A stretch of DNA of 64,000 nucleotides from assembly GCA_050875145.1 (NCBI GenBank), contig JBNMLH010000003.1, positions 124,001 to 188,000 of the forward strand, written 5' to 3'. Positions 62,958 to 64,000 of the stretch are shown piece after piece (the stretch's first letter is position 1; each line of letters starts with the position of its first letter). Source of the stretch: CAG-411 sp050875145. GTDB taxonomy: Bacteria; Bacillota; Clostridia; Lachnospirales; Lachnospiraceae. The notes beneath the pieces were generated by a model. It did no database searches. It had not been told where the DNA came from and was given only the letters and a program-made list of their open reading frames with translations. The translations under genes and the position numbers were made by a program.

Positions 62958-64000
62958 CTATTCTTCACTCAACGCATCTACAGGAACCAAGCACGAAGCC
63001 TTCCATGCTGGATAAAAACCAAACGTAACACCTGTCACAAAAGCAAATGCCATTGCAGTCAACATTCCAGCTATATTAAGTGAGACTGGAATATTTGCCA
63101 TTTTTACAATCGGAGTAATGCCAAGACTAACAATAACTCCTAACACACCTCCTAGTACACTAATAAAACATGCTTCCAGTAAAAATTCCATTAGAATATC
63201 CTGCTTCATACATCCAATGGCTTTTAAAATTCCAATTTCTTTGGTTCTTTCTTTTATGGAAACAAATAAAACATTCATAATACCTATTCCACCTACTATA
63301 AATACAATAAATGCCATTGCAAATAGTAATGTTGTCAATGTGTCATTTGATGCTGAAGCTGCCTCCATCTTGCTCCCTGCATCCGTAATCGTAAATTCTG
63401 CATTCGGATAACTTTCCGCTAAAACCGTTTCAATATTTTCGATTGTTGTTTCCAAATCATTCAAATTTTCCGCAATTACAGTGATCGTTGGACTAATATT
63501 TTCTCCTGTAATATATTTTACTCCTGTACTGTATGGTACAAAAATCGCATCGTCCGCACTAATTCCTGATGATACGCTTCCAATTTCCTGCAATACACCA
63601 TTTACAGTATACGCTCTCCCACCAATATACAGTGTACTGTCATAAGCAGATACAGCATCTCCAAAGATTTCTTTTGCTACCGTAGCTCCTAGAATACAAA
63701 CTTTTTCCTTATTTTCTTCCTCCTCTTTTGTTAAAAACTCGCCTACTTGTAAATTCAAATTAGAAATTTCTGCATAAATACTTTTTACACCTGCCACTGT
63801 ATAACTGGTCTCTTCTTCTAATTCTCCTCCATCTACTGTTGTTTTGGTAGTATAGGAAATGGATACAGAAGAAATATCCGGTACAAACGTTTCTATGTCC
63901 TCTACATCTTCCTCTGATAGTACAATCTTATCCTGGTTCATACGGTTTTTATCATTTGAATTTCCTCCCATTGCAGATTCTCCAAATCCAAACGGAGCGG
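62958..64000 (-). CDS. MacB-type ABC transporter permease (5' end outside window)
   Basis: The frame is open to the right window edge; the ATG at 63971 is internal (upstream codons continue FGFGESAMGGNSND). Seen: the extracytoplasmic MacB_PCD domain (VSISYTTKTTVDGGE to DLETTIENIETVLAESYPNAEFTI), then the FtsX block with three membrane helices (SIKERTKEIGILKAIGCMKQDILMEFLLEA). The first helix is missing beyond the edge. It is the first visible gene of permease, Met/Pro-rich protein, ATPase and the 103-residue protein. Confidence 0.9.
   Translation of the reverse strand, partial: APFGFGESAMGGNSNDKNRMNQDKIVLSEEDVEDIETFVPDISSVSISYTTKTTVDGGELEEETSYTVAGVKSIYAEISNLNLQVGEFLTKEEEENKEKVCILGATVAKEIFGDAVSAYDSTLYIGGRAYTVNGVLQEIGSVSSGISADDAIFVPYSTGVKYITGENISPTITVIAENLNDLETTIENIETVLAESYPNAEFTITDAGSKMEAASASNDTLTTLLFAMAFIVFIVGGIGIMNVLFVSIKERTKEIGILKAIGCMKQDILMEFLLEACFISVLGGVLGVIVSLGITPIVKMANIPVSLNIAGMLTAMAFAFVTGVTFGFYPAWKASCLVPVDALSEE

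Noticed and set aside
62958..63971. A complete 337-residue permease beginning at 63971
   Set aside because: The frame continues upstream to the window edge without a stop, and the first membrane helix of MacB is missing, so the gene is cut by the window.
1..64000. CRISPR array, prophage, insertion sequence, tRNA or rRNA genes
   Set aside because: No regularly spaced direct repeats, transposase or integrase motifs, phage structural genes or tRNA/rRNA-like sequence were seen on reading.

Overview
The window comes from a low-GC, Gram-positive, spore-forming, motile anaerobe of the class Clostridia. Gene content and order look most like Lachnospiraceae; I cannot name a genus. The grounds are strong AGGAGG-type ribosome sites, the plsX-acpP-rnc-smc-ftsY and yqfC-yqfD-phoH-(pgpH)-ybeY orders, sporulation genes (yqfC, yqfD, spoIIM, a SpoVB-type flippase, a BofC-like protein, a signal-less cortex-lytic type amidase), and a chemotaxis receptor plus cheR. 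All but three genes (tetR, pyrB, pyrI) lie on the minus strand, as expected for one replication arm. This is mostly ordinary core chromosome: I saw no rRNA, tRNA, CRISPR array, insertion sequence or prophage.

Layout. 1-1.0 kb: 3' part of a zinc-ribbon protein with exact 39-residue repeats, cut by the window edge. 1.3-5.5 kb: a giant YhgE/Pip-type membrane protein divergent from a TetR regulator, with inverted repeats between them. 5.6-11.7 kb: miaB, 5-formyl-THF cyclo-ligase, DUF896, proB and two flavoproteins. 11.9-19.1 kb: BofC-like protein, flippase, ybeY, a shortened PgpH-like HD protein, phoH, yqfD, yqfC, rpsU. 19.2-24.4 kb: a STAND/TPR ATPase, scpB, scpA, a catalytically degenerate M50 (site-2 protease) homologue, and a metallophosphoesterase. 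24.4-27.9 kb: a hybrid histidine kinase that also carries a GGDEF domain. 28.1-39.4 kb: aspartate aminotransferase, short-chain dehydrogenase, D,D-carboxypeptidase, spoIIM, nudF, proC, rny, recX, recA (with a LexA box), ilvA. 39.5-46.5 kb: ftsY, smc, rnc, acpP, plsX. 46.7-54.3 kb: cheR, then folD-rimO-pgsA-flavoprotein-cmk-ispH-S1 read as one tight operon. 54.5-59.4 kb: amidase, chemoreceptor, YbhJ-like aconitase-family hydratase. 59.7-61.1 kb: pyrBI on the plus strand. 61.2-64.0 kb: a MacB-type ABC exporter operon with two unrecognised proteins, cut by the right edge.

Several genes work together. Smc with ScpA and ScpB makes the full condensin. PlsX, AcpP and PgsA serve phospholipid synthesis. 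ProB and ProC are two of three proline steps (no proA in view). RNase Y, RNase III and YbeY are RNA-processing nucleases, and MiaB and RimO are paired radical-SAM methylthiotransferases.

The least ordinary material is a STAND NTPase attached to the scpAB operon, a membrane S2P homologue with its zinc motif altered, a PgpH-like protein that lacks its sensor domain and has HE in place of HD, and the MacB-linked Met/Pro-rich protein. No complete new system is demonstrated; these are candidates. Protein families were recognised by eye from motifs, without any database search.
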